Source: Cubamyces lactineus
Lineage: Eukaryota > Basidiomycota > Agaricomycetes > Polyporales > Polyporaceae
Length of the DNA stretch: 64,000 bases
Assembly (NCBI GenBank): GCA_022376465.1
Contig: JACDTU010000006.1
Location: forward strand, 1,674,001-1,738,000
Reading direction: 5' to 3'
Within the stretch, counting starts at the first letter, position 1; the number at the start of each line of letters is the position of its first letter. The notes beneath the pieces were generated by a model. It was given only the letters and a program-made list of their open reading frames with translations, searched no databases and was not told the DNA's origin. This document shows, piece after piece, positions 1 to 10,277 of the stretch. The position numbers were made by a program, and so were the translations under genes.

Positions 1-3000
1 GTTTAGTAGAGGCGACGCCCTAAGAGATTACAGCATCCGAGTCGACACCAGCCTAATGGGGGGCTCCGAGTCGGGGAGCTCGAGCTACTCAACTCGCATC
101 GCGTCAGAACACGGCCTCCGTCCGGACGATCCCACCATTGCCAATAATGCGCTCGCACATATCCCATGGCCCGCAGAATGAGCTAGGTACTAGGAGGATG
201 GAGTCCTGGTTTGTCTAAGCGTCAAGCTCTGTTTGACCACGTGGGAACTACAGTACGCCCGAGCGCCTGCTACAACCAGGAGCACTGTTGAGTTACCGCC
301 AACAATCACTGTTATCTGGAGCTAAAACATTAATAGGAGACTTCTTTCCTACGCCGAGGTATGTGATTTACTATCACTTGGTCAATGTCAGTCACAAGTG
401 CGGTGATACGAATTGTAGTCTCATCACAGGATGGATTCTTTCAGGAATCAACCGCTAGCTCACTGGCACACGATGGTCGAACTCACCGCCCTACAAGTAT
501 CCTAGGATGATGATTGCTTGACACATAGTTCACTACGCTAACGTAACTAGTCTTCGGGCTGACAACAGCAACCACGCGGAAACTGTTCCCCCGCTGGCCA
601 AGGTGCCGAAATTACTGCGACTTTTGGCTTGGGCCTATGGCGTCTCAAGTGACCTCTCGTACGCATCGCGGAACACAAGTTAAACCCGCACTACTGTCTC
701 TTTGACAACATTCGGTGTACGCTTCGACCAGGCACTTCTGCCATGGCCAGCGCTCCTTCATCGGAGACACTAATCGTCGAAAGAGTTGCAAAGTTGTAGA
801 AGACTCCGTTCTGGCCTTTTCCCTTCTCATGCTCGGACGGTATGGTAACGCTTTTACTGACTCTGGAAGTAATGACGCCAGATCCCGCAGCTCAAGACCA
901 GCCTCCAGAGCGTGGTGGCCCCAAAATGTGCGGGAGCCTACGCTTATATGATTTGCTCTTCTGAGCTGTCCGTGCTCTCAATCTCTCTGGACGTTTCACG
1001 CCACGGAGAGGTTGGATCTCGCCCTGAGATCGTTTCCAGAAAGCCGTTCATGTTCTGGGTATGTCTGCCCAGCCTGTGCGGGAGAAGAGTCGTTCGCCAC
1101 TGACCTCGAATTATACAGGGACAATTCATGCCATACGTCAAAGACGTCCAACCTTCGTCGGGCGATGGTCGAGTAATCAAACCTTCAACTATCGCGTCGG
1201 TGCTGAGTCATTATCGTACATGCAGGACAGAATCCCCGAGTTGCATCTCAGGGTGTACGGCATCACGAGGGCCGGCGAGTCTGTCCCTTGGTCTGTCCCG
1301 CATCGCGCTGTTCGCGGACACGCTTCCGTCACACCATTTTCATACCCGGCCATGGTGATATCAGTCGACCACATCCCATCAGCGCCGCTCACATTTGGCG
1401 ACTCAACGTCACCCCATCTGTCGCGCGAGTATGGTTCCACGGGCTGCGCATGCGTCAGTGCTTCTGCTGCTTCGTGTACCTGCTCAGCGGTCTGGTAGGG
1501 AGCACGAGTCTAGATTTCTACTGCCGGGTTCACAAGCATGAGCACGCGAAGGCAATCTGCGTGGTGAGTTTCTCCGTTCACTCGAGACGTCAATGACGGA
1601 GAGGATACGGGCCCGACCTTTGCAGCTGATCACAGGCGAAAACATCCCCTCCTCGTGTTGACAAACCTCCCATGAATGTGTTCTATGCGACATACGCACC
1701 CTGACAAGCCGTCCAAACAGTCGACCTTGGTGATGCACGCCCCATGAATGACCCACTTGTAAGTTCACCCATCGTCCAGGACGATGGCCTGCATTCAGCG
1801 AGGCGTTCCATGAGATCCCGTGCTCTATTCCGACATGTCCGTGCGCCGGCCAGCGCTCGGCAGTCTGGAGTGCTGACCCAATGCCGGTTTACGACGCCCC
1901 CCGCTTCGTTGGCTTCACAAGACCAACGCGTTGGCGACGTCATTGCATCCCAGTATCGGGACTTCCGTGTTCGGATCTGCGCTCTCTCGCCTTCAAAAAT
2001 CACACTCGCAGAAACTACTACTCCGTTGCCTCACTTCACCGAGCAGTCTGACCAACGCTCTGGATGACCGCCTCCGTGCGTCGCGAAGGGATCGAGAAGC
2101 ACCAGACGGTCGTCGGCTGGCGTTAGCACGGCTTTGGGAAACGTCTTACCTACGCGGGATTTGATTTCGGTGCCTAGCCCGCGGTCTACCCTGGACTTCC
2201 GAGGATCCCGGGCCACCCTTGCGCCGTGCTACCAAACGACCAGCTTCATCTCCGAAAGCGACGAAAGGTGTTATGGGACCACCCGAGCGGATGGCCATGC
2301 CGGTACGTGCCCTGACACACATGTATCGCAGCTCGAATGTGCCAGTGTCCTCTTCCTCGGCTCCGTTTGCGGCATGAAGGCTGCGTTCATATTGTGTTCT
2401 GCTCGTCGCTAAAACTTGAAGGAAATTACGTCTCTTGGTTCTCCACCTTACCTCCTGTAGTATGTCCATTCCCCGACACGTCATGCAGTCTTCGGAGCCT
2501 AGCACTCTAGGCCAACGACCAGGGATCGTTGGCGCTTTCCGTGCAGTCGAGCCGTCGCACTCACGCGAGCACCACCTGATCAAGGCGGCATCCACTGCAT
2601 TCCTGGATCGAGAATGTGAGAATGTATCCGGCGAGATGGGTAATATCAAGCTGATACACAACATCGCATTAAGTCCTACAGGTTACGAAGTTCTATCATA
2701 GAACTTCGTAACCTGTATGATCAATGTCGCGCTCCAGCTCTGGTGGGTCACGAAGAGTATCCAAGGCGCATGCCTGTGTGCATAGTAGGACTCGCGGAGA
2801 GCTCTGCGAACAGGCGGAGTTACGTATTGCTCAGCCAAGACCGAAGTCAAACTACGTCCACAGTAGGTCGCATACGGGCCGTTGTGCCAACAAAAGCGAA
2901 ACGAAAGAGCTTCTGTGGCAGAGCCCTCTCCCAAGCGACGCCGACGTAGGCAAATAATTCGGCTGGTCACTTAGCGGCGATATCACTCAGCGACAGCTGA

Positions 3001-3411
3001 TGATCCTTGTGGCTTATATGTGACTCAGACCCTAACCCGCATCCCTCCTTTTACATTGGTTTTATTCGAGTGTACGGCCCTTAGTACCTGCAAGCATCTA
3101 CTTGCCTCGATATTCTGTATATGCCAGACTACGATCCTTGATATGCAGAGGCCGATGCCACTCACATCGGACATGCATATGTTACTGGTGGGTGATCAAC
3201 AATCTGCCCTTCAAGGTGATATTACTCACTACTCGTCAAGTCTCAGTGTTTAGATATCTCATTCCCGGCCCTATACCACTGCCGTCACCTCGGTGGCCTA
3301 TGTGGATCCTAGTACACAGCAACCACTTGGAACCTCCGCTTCGTGGGCAACATATCCGTCCGCTGGCACCAGGCTGCACTGCCAACCGTGCATGCGCAAC
3401 AGATCTCCACT
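1..3411. other. Gene-less left end
   Basis: No open frame here has a recognisable domain, coherent codon bias or paired splice sites linking it to another frame. Frames of up to about 170 codons exist on both strands but overlap each other in conflicting registers, as expected by chance at about 50 percent GC. The only structured sequence I see is the palindrome at 2677-2717. Confidence 0.6.
2677..2717. repeat. Perfect 20-bp-arm palindrome
   Basis: The arms 2677-2696 and 2698-2717 are exact reverse complements around a single central C at 2697. The left arm begins TACAGGTTACGAAG. Symmetry ends at once outside the arms (C at 2676, T at 2718). It would form a hairpin with almost no loop. Confidence 0.9.
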
Positions 3412-3768
3412 TTAGTCGGTGCCGGCGTGGAAGATGGTGACCTGGCCGTTATGGTTGACATGAGCGGTGCCAAGCTGCCTGTTGCGCTACAGAGCGAACA
3501 CTATATCAGCCAGAGTCTCCCAAACGAGCCTTCGTAGGGCCAAAGCGGGACGTCGCGGACGTACATGGAACACGTCGGCCGTGATATGCGGCGTAGGGTC
3601 CGACTCGGAGGAGTGGAAATCAGCGCGGCGGATGAAGACGTACTCACCAACGGTCTCGCTGACGGTATCGGTGTAGAAGCCGTTGTCGCGGCCGACTTCG
3701 TTCTCGATGAACAGCTGGACCTGGCCGCGGAGGTTTCCGGGGGTGTTGTCGGCGAAGCGGATAGTCAT
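3412..3768 (-). CDS. Small 92-residue protein, family copy 1
   Basis: Unrecognised family. Two exons: 3565-3768 (68 codons, starting MTIRFADNTP) and 3412-3486 (24 codons plus stop), joined in phase 0 across a 78-bp GTACGT...GTAG intron. Exon lengths (204 + 75) are identical to the two paralogues at 11378 and 15716. The peptide lacks a signal sequence, membrane segment and cysteines; alternating polar and hydrophobic residues (QVQLFIE, GQVTIF) suggest a compact beta-rich fold, which is inference. This copy is the most diverged of the three. A TAG acceptor lies directly before the ATG, so a 5' UTR intron is likely as in the other copies. The copia element sits just upstream of its TATA box and probably cut it off from distal control sequence. 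Confidence 0.75.
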
Positions 3769-3939
3769 CTACGTCCGAGTGTTCAACGCGTCAGCTCATC
3801 ATCGAAGCAGTATATGTTTCAAGGGTTGGAGGAGCCAACCCCACACTGTGTGAGGTCGATTTGACGATACTTGGTGAGTGTATTCGCTGGCGGTGTCGAG
3901 CACTGCTGCACTGGAGAGTTCGTCATCTGTCTGAGGCAC

Positions 3940-3948
3940 CTATATATC
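3940..3948 (-). promoter_or_regulatory. TATA box of small-protein copy 1
   Basis: An A/T run containing TATATA on the minus strand, about 175 bp upstream of the ATG at 3768. Paralogues have TATATAAA at a similar place. The retrotransposon target-site duplication (3958-3962) begins about 10 bp further upstream. Confidence 0.55.
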
Positions 3949-4262
3949 TGCGCAGCACGACATGTTGAACTTCCAGGTTATCGGCTGCGCCGGACCGGGA
4001 ATGTGGACCTTGTGGCTGTGGCGCCTACAACGCGCACAGCATGGACTTTGTTCCTTTTATGGACTGCTCAGTGTACGTACTGTAGTTGGACATTCTTTCA
4101 TTCCCTCCATCTTTCCGTTGCGTTCTACACTGCTACGGATCCTTCCAGAGAGTTCTATACCTATGACACCATATGTCGCGATACTCGCACCATGGTCTTA
4201 CTCATCGTACATAGCGATCACATGCCTCCTTTCTTCGCTTACTCATGGCACTCCTCTCTCAG

Positions 4263-4269
4263 TATATAA
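4263..4269 (+). promoter_or_regulatory. LTR TATA box
   Basis: TATATAA about 30 bp upstream of the first repeated block of the LTR. It is the likely U3 core promoter, placing the start of R near 4290-4300. The same sequence recurs in the 3' LTR. Confidence 0.6.
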
Positions 4270-4320
4270 GGAGGACATTCTTCGCCCCTGCTCTTCAGTC
4301 GTTCGCTCACAGACTGAAGA

Positions 4321-4375
4321 GTAAGTTCCCTTATTGCCTATGGTTTATATGCAGTTACTTACTGAGTACTTGTAG
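4321..4375 (+). other. Putative intron inside the LTR
   Basis: A 55-bp segment beginning GTAAGT and ending CTTGTAG, with a branch-point-like TTACTGA near its 3' end. The flanking blocks (4297-4320 and 4376-4397) occur again at 4416-4461 fused without it, so the second copy looks like the spliced form of the first. The equivalent in the 3' LTR is 10103-10157. Confidence 0.6.
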
Positions 4376-4495
4376 CTTCTTTGTGTCGCTTACAGGTACT
4401 TATACTATGCAATATAGTCGTTCGCTCACAGACTGAAGACTTCTTTGTGTCGCTTACAGGTCGCTCCCCAGCCTTCTAGGTTCAGAAGTTCGTCA

Positions 4496-4512
4496 GGTTA
4501 TGAGCCCTGCGC
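4496..4512 (+). other. Primer-binding site, half-tRNA type
   Basis: GGTTATGAGCCCTGCGC directly follows the LTR. It is complementary to the anticodon arm of eukaryotic initiator tRNA-Met (GCGCAGGGCUCAUAACC), not to a tRNA 3' end. Drosophila copia and yeast Ty5 prime with a cleaved initiator tRNA fragment in the same way. Confidence 0.8.
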
Positions 4513-5467
4513 TCTAACTTGTTGCTGCTTCTGTCGACATCTCTGCGCGCACCCTCCCTTCGTCGACATCGCTGTTGTGCACCCTCCCCTCCATAATTCC
4601 TTAACTCTTGACTGTTGCCCGCCGACACTGCTACCAGGGGGACATTTCTGCGCTCGTGACGCAGCCCTGAGTGCTTTTACTATAGCCCTAGTACTCAGTA
4701 GGCTGTACAGCTCTTTGTAGCGAGCTCTTTCTAGTATCCCTGGGTCAGGCCTCGCACTTGCGACAGCCAGCCCTTGTATCCGGGTTCTTTAGGAACTTAG
4801 GACCGGAGGACAACCGTCTGGACCCTCCTTACGATACTCTTTTTGTCGGATAGCAGTACATAGTTTTTCTTGGGCACAGTTGGCAACTTCTACCCAGATT
4901 TTCGGGCATTTCGGCTGTCTGGATCTCTGGTTCTCCTGAACAGGTGTTCCCATCTACCAGGACTTCTCGGTGCACACAGCAAGTCAATCATCGCGTTTTT
5001 TCTGAACCGTTTTGGAGCCGACCACAGCGGAACCTCTTGCCATAGATTCTGAGGAGGAAGTCGACGCCACTCTCGACAACCCTTCGGAATCATCTGCCTT
5101 TGATTGTTCTGGGCTTATCCACTTCTTCGACGTCGACGAGAACCTCGACCATTACTACGACCCAGAAGACGACAGCTACTTTGCTTGCGATAGCTTCCCC
5201 TGTCCTAATCGCTACCAGAACCTTCAAGAGCCTCCACCCGGTAACGTCTGGGCTGTAGTCCCAGAACCTTGGCAAGTTACTCCGCTTCCTCCTTCTTCGA
5301 CAGAAGAAGAAGAAGACCTAGAATCAGTCTACGAGCCTTCACCTCTCCTTGCTCCCACACCCCTTCCTCTGGACGCGCCTCTCCAATTCGCGCCTCCACA
5401 ATCTCCACCTCCTACACTCGATCTAACCGAGAACCTCGTTGATTCGCCCCAATTCTTTCTCCTCACT

Positions 5468-8400
5468 ATGGGCGACATCAAACCTGAATCTGTCCCTCTC
5501 CTTTCTTCAGCCAGCCAGTACGCTGACTGGGCTGCGAAGATGAAGGGTCTCCTCATGTTCATGAACTGCTGGGATGTAGTCTCTTCGGAGACGACTGAAC
5601 CTTCCGACGCTGAAGAGCGCAAGGAGTATAGGAAGAAGAATGCTCAGGCATGCGGTCTGCTCTTCATGCGGACTGGGCCTAGCTTCCACTATCTCCTTGA
5701 GACGAAGATGACCAACGGCACCTCCTCTCCGGCTAATCTCACTGCCAAAGAGATGTGGGATGCGCTGAAAGACAAGTTTGGGAAACCGAACTCTGCGCAC
5801 GTTTGGGGTCTTTTCGAGTCACTCATCAGTGAGTCTCGCATGTCGGACCAGCGTTCGCTTCAGGATCAGATGAGTCGGATCGTCACGCGTATCCGCGAGA
5901 TCTCGACCAACGGCCTGAAGTTAGAGGACAACATTCAGGCCCTCATCCTTCTCTCCAAGGTCCCGGAGTCCTACCGACCTATGATCTCTGCGCTCATGGC
6001 CACTATGGACCTCGACAAGATCACCGTCGATGTCATCCTCGAGAAGTCTCTCTCTGAGGAAGCCATGCGCAAGACCGGTCAGTCCGCTGCTCGGATCTCC
6101 AAGACCAAGCCCAAGCCGTCCGGCCCCTGCGACTTCTGTGGCAGTCAGACCCATCATGAGTCGACTTGCTACAAGAAGCACCCCGAGCTTCGCCCTAAGG
6201 GCAACAAGGGTAAGGGCAACGGTGGCAAGAAGAAGGACAAGGATAAGGAGAAGGACAAAGGGAAGGGAAAGGACAATTCTCATGACCATGCGCACGTCTC
6301 GGCCAATGTACTTGTAGCTGAATCCGGCTCTAACATGCACGCTTCTTTCTATGATGCGGCGAAAGCTGCTGCTGGTGTGCGGTATACTCGTTGGCTGATG
6401 GACTCTGGCGCATCTCAGCACGTCACTTGGTGCTTTGACGACTTCACCGAGTATGAACCCTTCGACAAACCGCTGACCTTCAATACCGCCTCATCTGGCG
6501 AAGGTTCGGTTATTCAGGGACTCGGTCAAGGCACTGTTAAAGCTGAGACTCTTGTCGATGGTCAACGGTGGACTATCACTCTTCCAAACGTCTGCTATGT
6601 GCCTCAGGCCTCTGCACGACTATTCTCCACCGGTACCATTGAGAAGAATGGTTATTCTCTCTTCCAAGGAGCGAGGAAGATGATGATCTTCGACAAGCAG
6701 CCGGAAGGCGCTGTCGACTCAGGCTCGACGATTCGCATCAAGGGTCGAAAGATCCTTGAGGCACCGTACAATCCTGCGAGCAATCTCTATGATTTGACTC
6801 TGGAGATTATCCTGAACAGGCATGTCCACCTAAACGTTCGCAGTTACAAGACCTGGCATCGTCGCTTTGGTCATGCAGGCAAGGAGCCTCTTCGCCATCT
6901 GCCTAAGAACGTTAAGGGTGTTGACCAGCTTGATCCCGTGGATGATGAACCATGTGAGGGTTGTGCCTTTGGCAAATCCCACAGACTCCCTTTCCCGTCG
7001 TCAGAAAAGCGTGCGGCTGAGCCCCTTGAGCTCGTTCACACTGATCTTGATGGGCCAATGCGCACTGCGTCAGTTAGCAGCGGATTCAAGTACTTCGCTA
7101 GCTTCATCGATGACTACTCCGGTCTCGCCCGTGCTTACTTCCTGAAGTACAAGTCGGACGCCTTCAAAGCGTTCAAGGACTTCAAGGCTTGGGCCGAGAA
7201 TCAAACCGGGAGGAAAATCAAGCGAGTCCGCTCTGATCGTGGTGGGGAGTACACGTCAAACGAGTTCTCTGAGCTTCTCCGCAGTCTAGGGATCGAGCAC
7301 CACAAAACTATGCCTGATTCGCCTCAGCAGAATGGACGCGCTGAACGCTGGAACCGTACAATCACTGAAAAGGCTCTGTCTATGCTTCATCATGCTGGAC
7401 TTAGTCACGGTTTCTGGCAACTCGCTATCGAGGCAGCCGTTCACATCTACAATCGTCAGCCTATGCGTCGTCTGAAATGGCGATGCCCCATCACTCTGTG
7501 GGATGGGACCATCCCTGATGTGTCCTATTTCCGCGTTTTTGGCTGCAAAGCCTACGTTCACGTGCAAAAGGACAAGCGCAAAGGGAAACTCAACATGAAG
7601 GCTGTCGAGATGATCTTTGTCGGGTATGAGCAGGGTTCCAAGGGGTATAAATTCTGGAATCCAGCCACCCACTCTATCGTTGTATCTCGCGATGTGATCT
7701 TCGATGAAGAGTCTTTTCCTGCACGCAAGATTCCTGGCAATCGTCCTGTTACCCCAGACGATAGTCCGTTCTCAGATCAAGAAGTCCCTTCAGACGATGC
7801 CTCCAATGCTGAGCCTGAAAACTTCGAGATCGATATCCCTCTTCCTATTCCTCTCCCAGAGGCTGCACCTCCTGCGCCTCCTGCACCTCCAGAACAACCT
7901 GCTCCCCCTCCTCCGCAACAACCTAATCCACCACCTGCTGTTCCTCCGCCACGGCCTAACCATCAGCGAAATCGTCATGAGCCAGTGGGAGGTCCTAGCA
8001 TAGCGCGTGATCGCCCTCGTCGCGAGAACGTTCCTAGACCTCAGCGCTACAGGGACAGTGTGTACGGTGATGAGCCACCTGCAAAGGTTGATGCTCGTAC
8101 AGACGCGGAAGGGAACTTGGAGGACGATGAACAAGCTGTACAGTCTATCATTGCAATGCTCGCCGCCGCAACCCATAAGCCTGGCATTCCTAACTCTCAT
8201 CGACAAGCCATGGCATCTCCAGATGCGGAGAAGTGGCGTGCAGCTGAGAAAGCAGAGTACGACTCGCTCATTGAGAACAAGACCTGGCTTCTTGTGCCCA
8301 GGCCGAAGAACCGACAAGTCATCGCCAATCGTTGGGTGTATGACATCAAGCATGATGGTCGGTACAAGGCTCGTCTTGTGGCCAAGGGTTTTACTCAGGT

Positions 8401-9733
8401 CTGGGGGGAGGATTACAATGAAACCTTTTCGCCTGTTGCGCGTTTTGAGTCAATTTGTTACCTCCTCGCGCACGCTGCGCTTGAGGACTGGGACATCGAG
8501 TCGATGGATGTCAAAACTGCGTTCTTGAATGGCGACTTGGAGGAGGAGATCTACATGGAACAGCCTGAGGGCTGGGTTGTTTCTGGCAAGGAAAACTTCG
8601 TGTGTCTGTTGCTGAAAGCTATTTACGGCTTGAAGCAGGCGTCTCGTCAATGGAACGCCAAGATACACCAAATCTTGCTAGATCTGGGATTCATACGGAC
8701 ATACTCTGATGCCGGAGTCTATGTATATCGGCGACATAGGGGGGATTCCGTCACGATCATCGTTCTGTATGTCGACGATCTACTCCTCATGGGTGACAAG
8801 CCTGGCCATATTAAGGCTACCAAGGAGGCCTTGATGCAGCGGTTCAAGATGACGGATCTGGGTCCTGTCTCGCGTTTTCTTGGTCTGAACATTGTTCGCG
8901 ATCGTAAAGCTCGAACGATTGACATCGACCAGATAGACTACATCCAGTCCGTTCTCGAACGTTTTGACATGGCCGACTGCAAGCCGGCTCGCACTCCTCT
9001 CCCTGCTGGTGCTGTACTGGAGAAATCTAGTCACACCGCCGCCGATCACTCCCGGAAACGGTACCAGAGCCTAATTGGCAGTCTGCTCTATGCGACTTTG
9101 GGTACACGTCCAGATATCTCCTTCGCGGTCCAGAAGTTGTCTCAGTACAACTCTAATCCTAGTGACGCACACTGGAACTATGCCAAGTATGTTCTGCGGT
9201 ACCTGCAAGGGACCAAAGACTACCGGTTGCGTTACTTCGGTTCCTCGAATGACGGTCTTTTGGGTTATTCAGACTCGGACTGGGCTGAGGACCGGGATGA
9301 CCGCAGGTCCACTGGAGCTTACGTCTTCTTGATGGCGGGCGGCGCTATTTCCTGGCAGTCTAGGAAACAGCCGACTGTTTCGCTCTCCTCGACCGAGGCG
9401 GAATACAAGGCTGCGTCAGACGCTTGTCGTCAAGTTGTATGGCTTCGCACGTTTGGTGAAGAGTTGGGGGACGACATCTCTCGCCCTACACCCTTGTGTC
9501 TCGACAACCAAGGGTCCATCTTCTTATCGGTTAATCCCATCACCGAGCGTCGCACGAAGCACGTCGACGTCCAGTACCACTACACTCGCGAACAAGCTGA
9601 GTTAGGGACGATCGACATCTTCTACGTAGCGACAGAGGATCAACTAGCTGATTCCTTGACGAAGAATGTCTCCTTCTCTATATTGGAGCGCTTCAGAAAG
9701 GCGATTGGTCTAGTCTCTCCCTCCGCAGTTTGA
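5468..9733 (+). CDS. Copia Gag-Pol polyprotein
   Basis: Single uninterrupted frame of 1,421 codons from the first ATG (5468). Visible domains in order: Gag; a basic Lys/Gly stretch with a CCHC zinc knuckle (CDFCGSQTHHESTC, about residue 221); aspartic protease with DSGA (about 312); GAG-pre-integrase HxxxH...CxxC region ending CEGCAFGK; integrase with HTDLDGP (about 526), SDRGGEY (about 589) and the glutamate in NGRAERWNR (about 625); a proline-rich linker; reverse transcriptase with YVDDLLL (about 1100); and RNase H with DSDWAEDRDDRRST and STEAEY. No catalytic residue is visibly lost. Gag and Pol are in one frame without a shift. The same frame remains open back to 5006 but without an ATG, and that 154-codon stretch is acidic and proline-rich like real coding sequence, so translation may begin earlier through a spliced leader. 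Confidence 0.95.
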   Translation: MGDIKPESVPLLSSASQYADWAAKMKGLLMFMNCWDVVSSETTEPSDAEERKEYRKKNAQACGLLFMRTGPSFHYLLETKMTNGTSSPANLTAKEMWDALKDKFGKPNSAHVWGLFESLISESRMSDQRSLQDQMSRIVTRIREISTNGLKLEDNIQALILLSKVPESYRPMISALMATMDLDKITVDVILEKSLSEEAMRKTGQSAARISKTKPKPSGPCDFCGSQTHHESTCYKKHPELRPKGNKGKGNGGKKKDKDKEKDKGKGKDNSHDHAHVSANVLVAESGSNMHASFYDAAKAAAGVRYTRWLMDSGASQHVTWCFDDFTEYEPFDKPLTFNTASSGEGSVIQGLGQGTVKAETLVDGQRWTITLPNVCYVPQASARLFSTGTIEKNGYSLFQGARKMMIFDKQPEGAVDSGSTIRIKGRKILEAPYNPASNLYDLTLEIILNRHVHLNVRSYKTWHRRFGHAGKEPLRHLPKNVKGVDQLDPVDDEPCEGCAFGKSHRLPFPSSEKRAAEPLELVHTDLDGPMRTASVSSGFKYFASFIDDYSGLARAYFLKYKSDAFKAFKDFKAWAENQTGRKIKRVRSDRGGEYTSNEFSELLRSLGIEHHKTMPDSPQQNGRAERWNRTITEKALSMLHHAGLSHGFWQLAIEAAVHIYNRQPMRRLKWRCPITLWDGTIPDVSYFRVFGCKAYVHVQKDKRKGKLNMKAVEMIFVGYEQGSKGYKFWNPATHSIVVSRDVIFDEESFPARKIPGNRPVTPDDSPFSDQEVPSDDASNAEPENFEIDIPLPIPLPEAAPPAPPAPPEQPAPPPPQQPNPPPAVPPPRPNHQRNRHEPVGGPSIARDRPRRENVPRPQRYRDSVYGDEPPAKVDARTDAEGNLEDDEQAVQSIIAMLAAATHKPGIPNSHRQAMASPDAEKWRAAEKAEYDSLIENKTWLLVPRPKNRQVIANRWVYDIKHDGRYKARLVAKGFTQVWGEDYNETFSPVARFESICYLLAHAALEDWDIESMDVKTAFLNGDLEEEIYMEQPEGWVVSGKENFVCLLLKAIYGLKQASRQWNAKIHQILLDLGFIRTYSDAGVYVYRRHRGDSVTIIVLYVDDLLLMGDKPGHIKATKEALMQRFKMTDLGPVSRFLGLNIVRDRKARTIDIDQIDYIQSVLERFDMADCKPARTPLPAGAVLEKSSHTAADHSRKRYQSLIGSLLYATLGTRPDISFAVQKLSQYNSNPSDAHWNYAKYVLRYLQGTKDYRLRYFGSSNDGLLGYSDSDWAEDRDDRRSTGAYVFLMAGGAISWQSRKQPTVSLSSTEAEYKAASDACRQVVWLRTFGEELGDDISRPTPLCLDNQGSIFLSVNPITERRTKHVDVQYHYTREQAELGTIDIFYVATEDQLADSLTKNVSFSILERFRKAIGLVSPSAV

Positions 9734-9735
9734 AC

Positions 9736-9744
9736 GAGTGGGAG
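9736..9744 (+). other. Polypurine tract, weak
   Basis: GAGTGGGAG lies between the Gag-Pol stop codon (9731-9733) and the first base of the 3' LTR, the position expected for plus-strand DNA priming. One T interrupts the purines. Confidence 0.5.
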
Positions 9745-10277
9745 TGTTGAACTTCCAGGTTATCGGCTGCGCCGGACCGGGAATGTGGACCTTGTGGCTG
9801 TGGCGCCTACAACGCGCACAGCATGGACTTTGTTCCTTTTATGGACTGCTCAGTGTACGTACTGTAGTTGGACATTCTTTCATTCCCTCCATCTTTCCGT
9901 TGCGTTCTACACTGCTACGGATCCTTCCAGAGAGTTCTATACCTATGACACCATATGTCGCGATACTCGCACCATGGTCTTACTCATCGTACATAGCGAT
10001 CACATGCCTCCTTTCTTCGCTTACTCATGGCACTCCTCTCTCAGTATATAAGGAGGACATTCTTCGCCCCTGCTCTTCAGTCGTTCGCTCACAGACTGAA
10101 GAGTAAGTTCCCTTATTACCTATGGTTTATATGCAGTTACTTACTGAGTACTTGTAGCTTCTTTGTGTCGCTTACAGGTACTTATACTATGCAATATAGT
10201 CGTTCGCTCACAGACTGAAGACTTCTTTGTGTCGCTTACAGGTCGCTCCCCAGCCTTCTAGGTTCAGAAGTTCGTCA
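9745..10277 (+). repeat. 3' LTR of copia element
   Basis: 533 bp, matching the 5' LTR except at 10118 (A here, G at 4336). It is followed by the CGACA target-site duplication. Confidence 0.97.

Larger units (their letters stand above)
3963..4495 (+). repeat. 5' LTR of copia element
   Basis: A 533-bp direct repeat starting TGTTGAACTTCC and ending TTCGTCA. It contains a TATATAAGG box near 4263. Downstream of that, a segment is present twice: AGTCGTTCGCTCACAGACTG at 4297 and 4416, and CTTCTTTGTGTCGCTTACAG at 4376 and 4440. In the first copy these two blocks are separated by 55 bp with GTAAGT and TAG ends (4321-4375); in the second they abut directly, as if spliced. Confidence 0.97.
3963..10277 (+). 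mobile_element. Intact Ty1/copia LTR retrotransposon
   Basis: A complete 6,315-bp element bounded by two 533-bp LTRs (TG...CA ends) and flanked by a 5-bp target-site duplication CGACA at 3958-3962 and 10278-10282. Between the LTRs lie a primer-binding site, an uninterrupted Gag-Pol frame and a short purine-rich tract before the 3' LTR. Order of domains (integrase before reverse transcriptase) places it in Ty1/copia (Pseudoviridae-type). One LTR mismatch (G at 4336, A at 10118) and the open frame indicate a very recent insertion. Confidence 0.97.

Noticed and set aside
1061..2664. Several 100-170-codon frames on both strands
   Set aside because: They overlap each other in conflicting registers, show no domains and have no splice-linked continuation.
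2677..2717. loxP-type recombination site
   Set aside because: It shares only a short ACGAAGTT-like string with loxP, lacks the 8-bp asymmetric spacer and has no recombinase nearby.
5012..5467. Gag-Pol starting at a TTG at 5012
   Set aside because: TTG is not a normal start in fungal nuclear genes; the first ATG in frame is at 5468. The upstream open stretch is kept as a separate finding.
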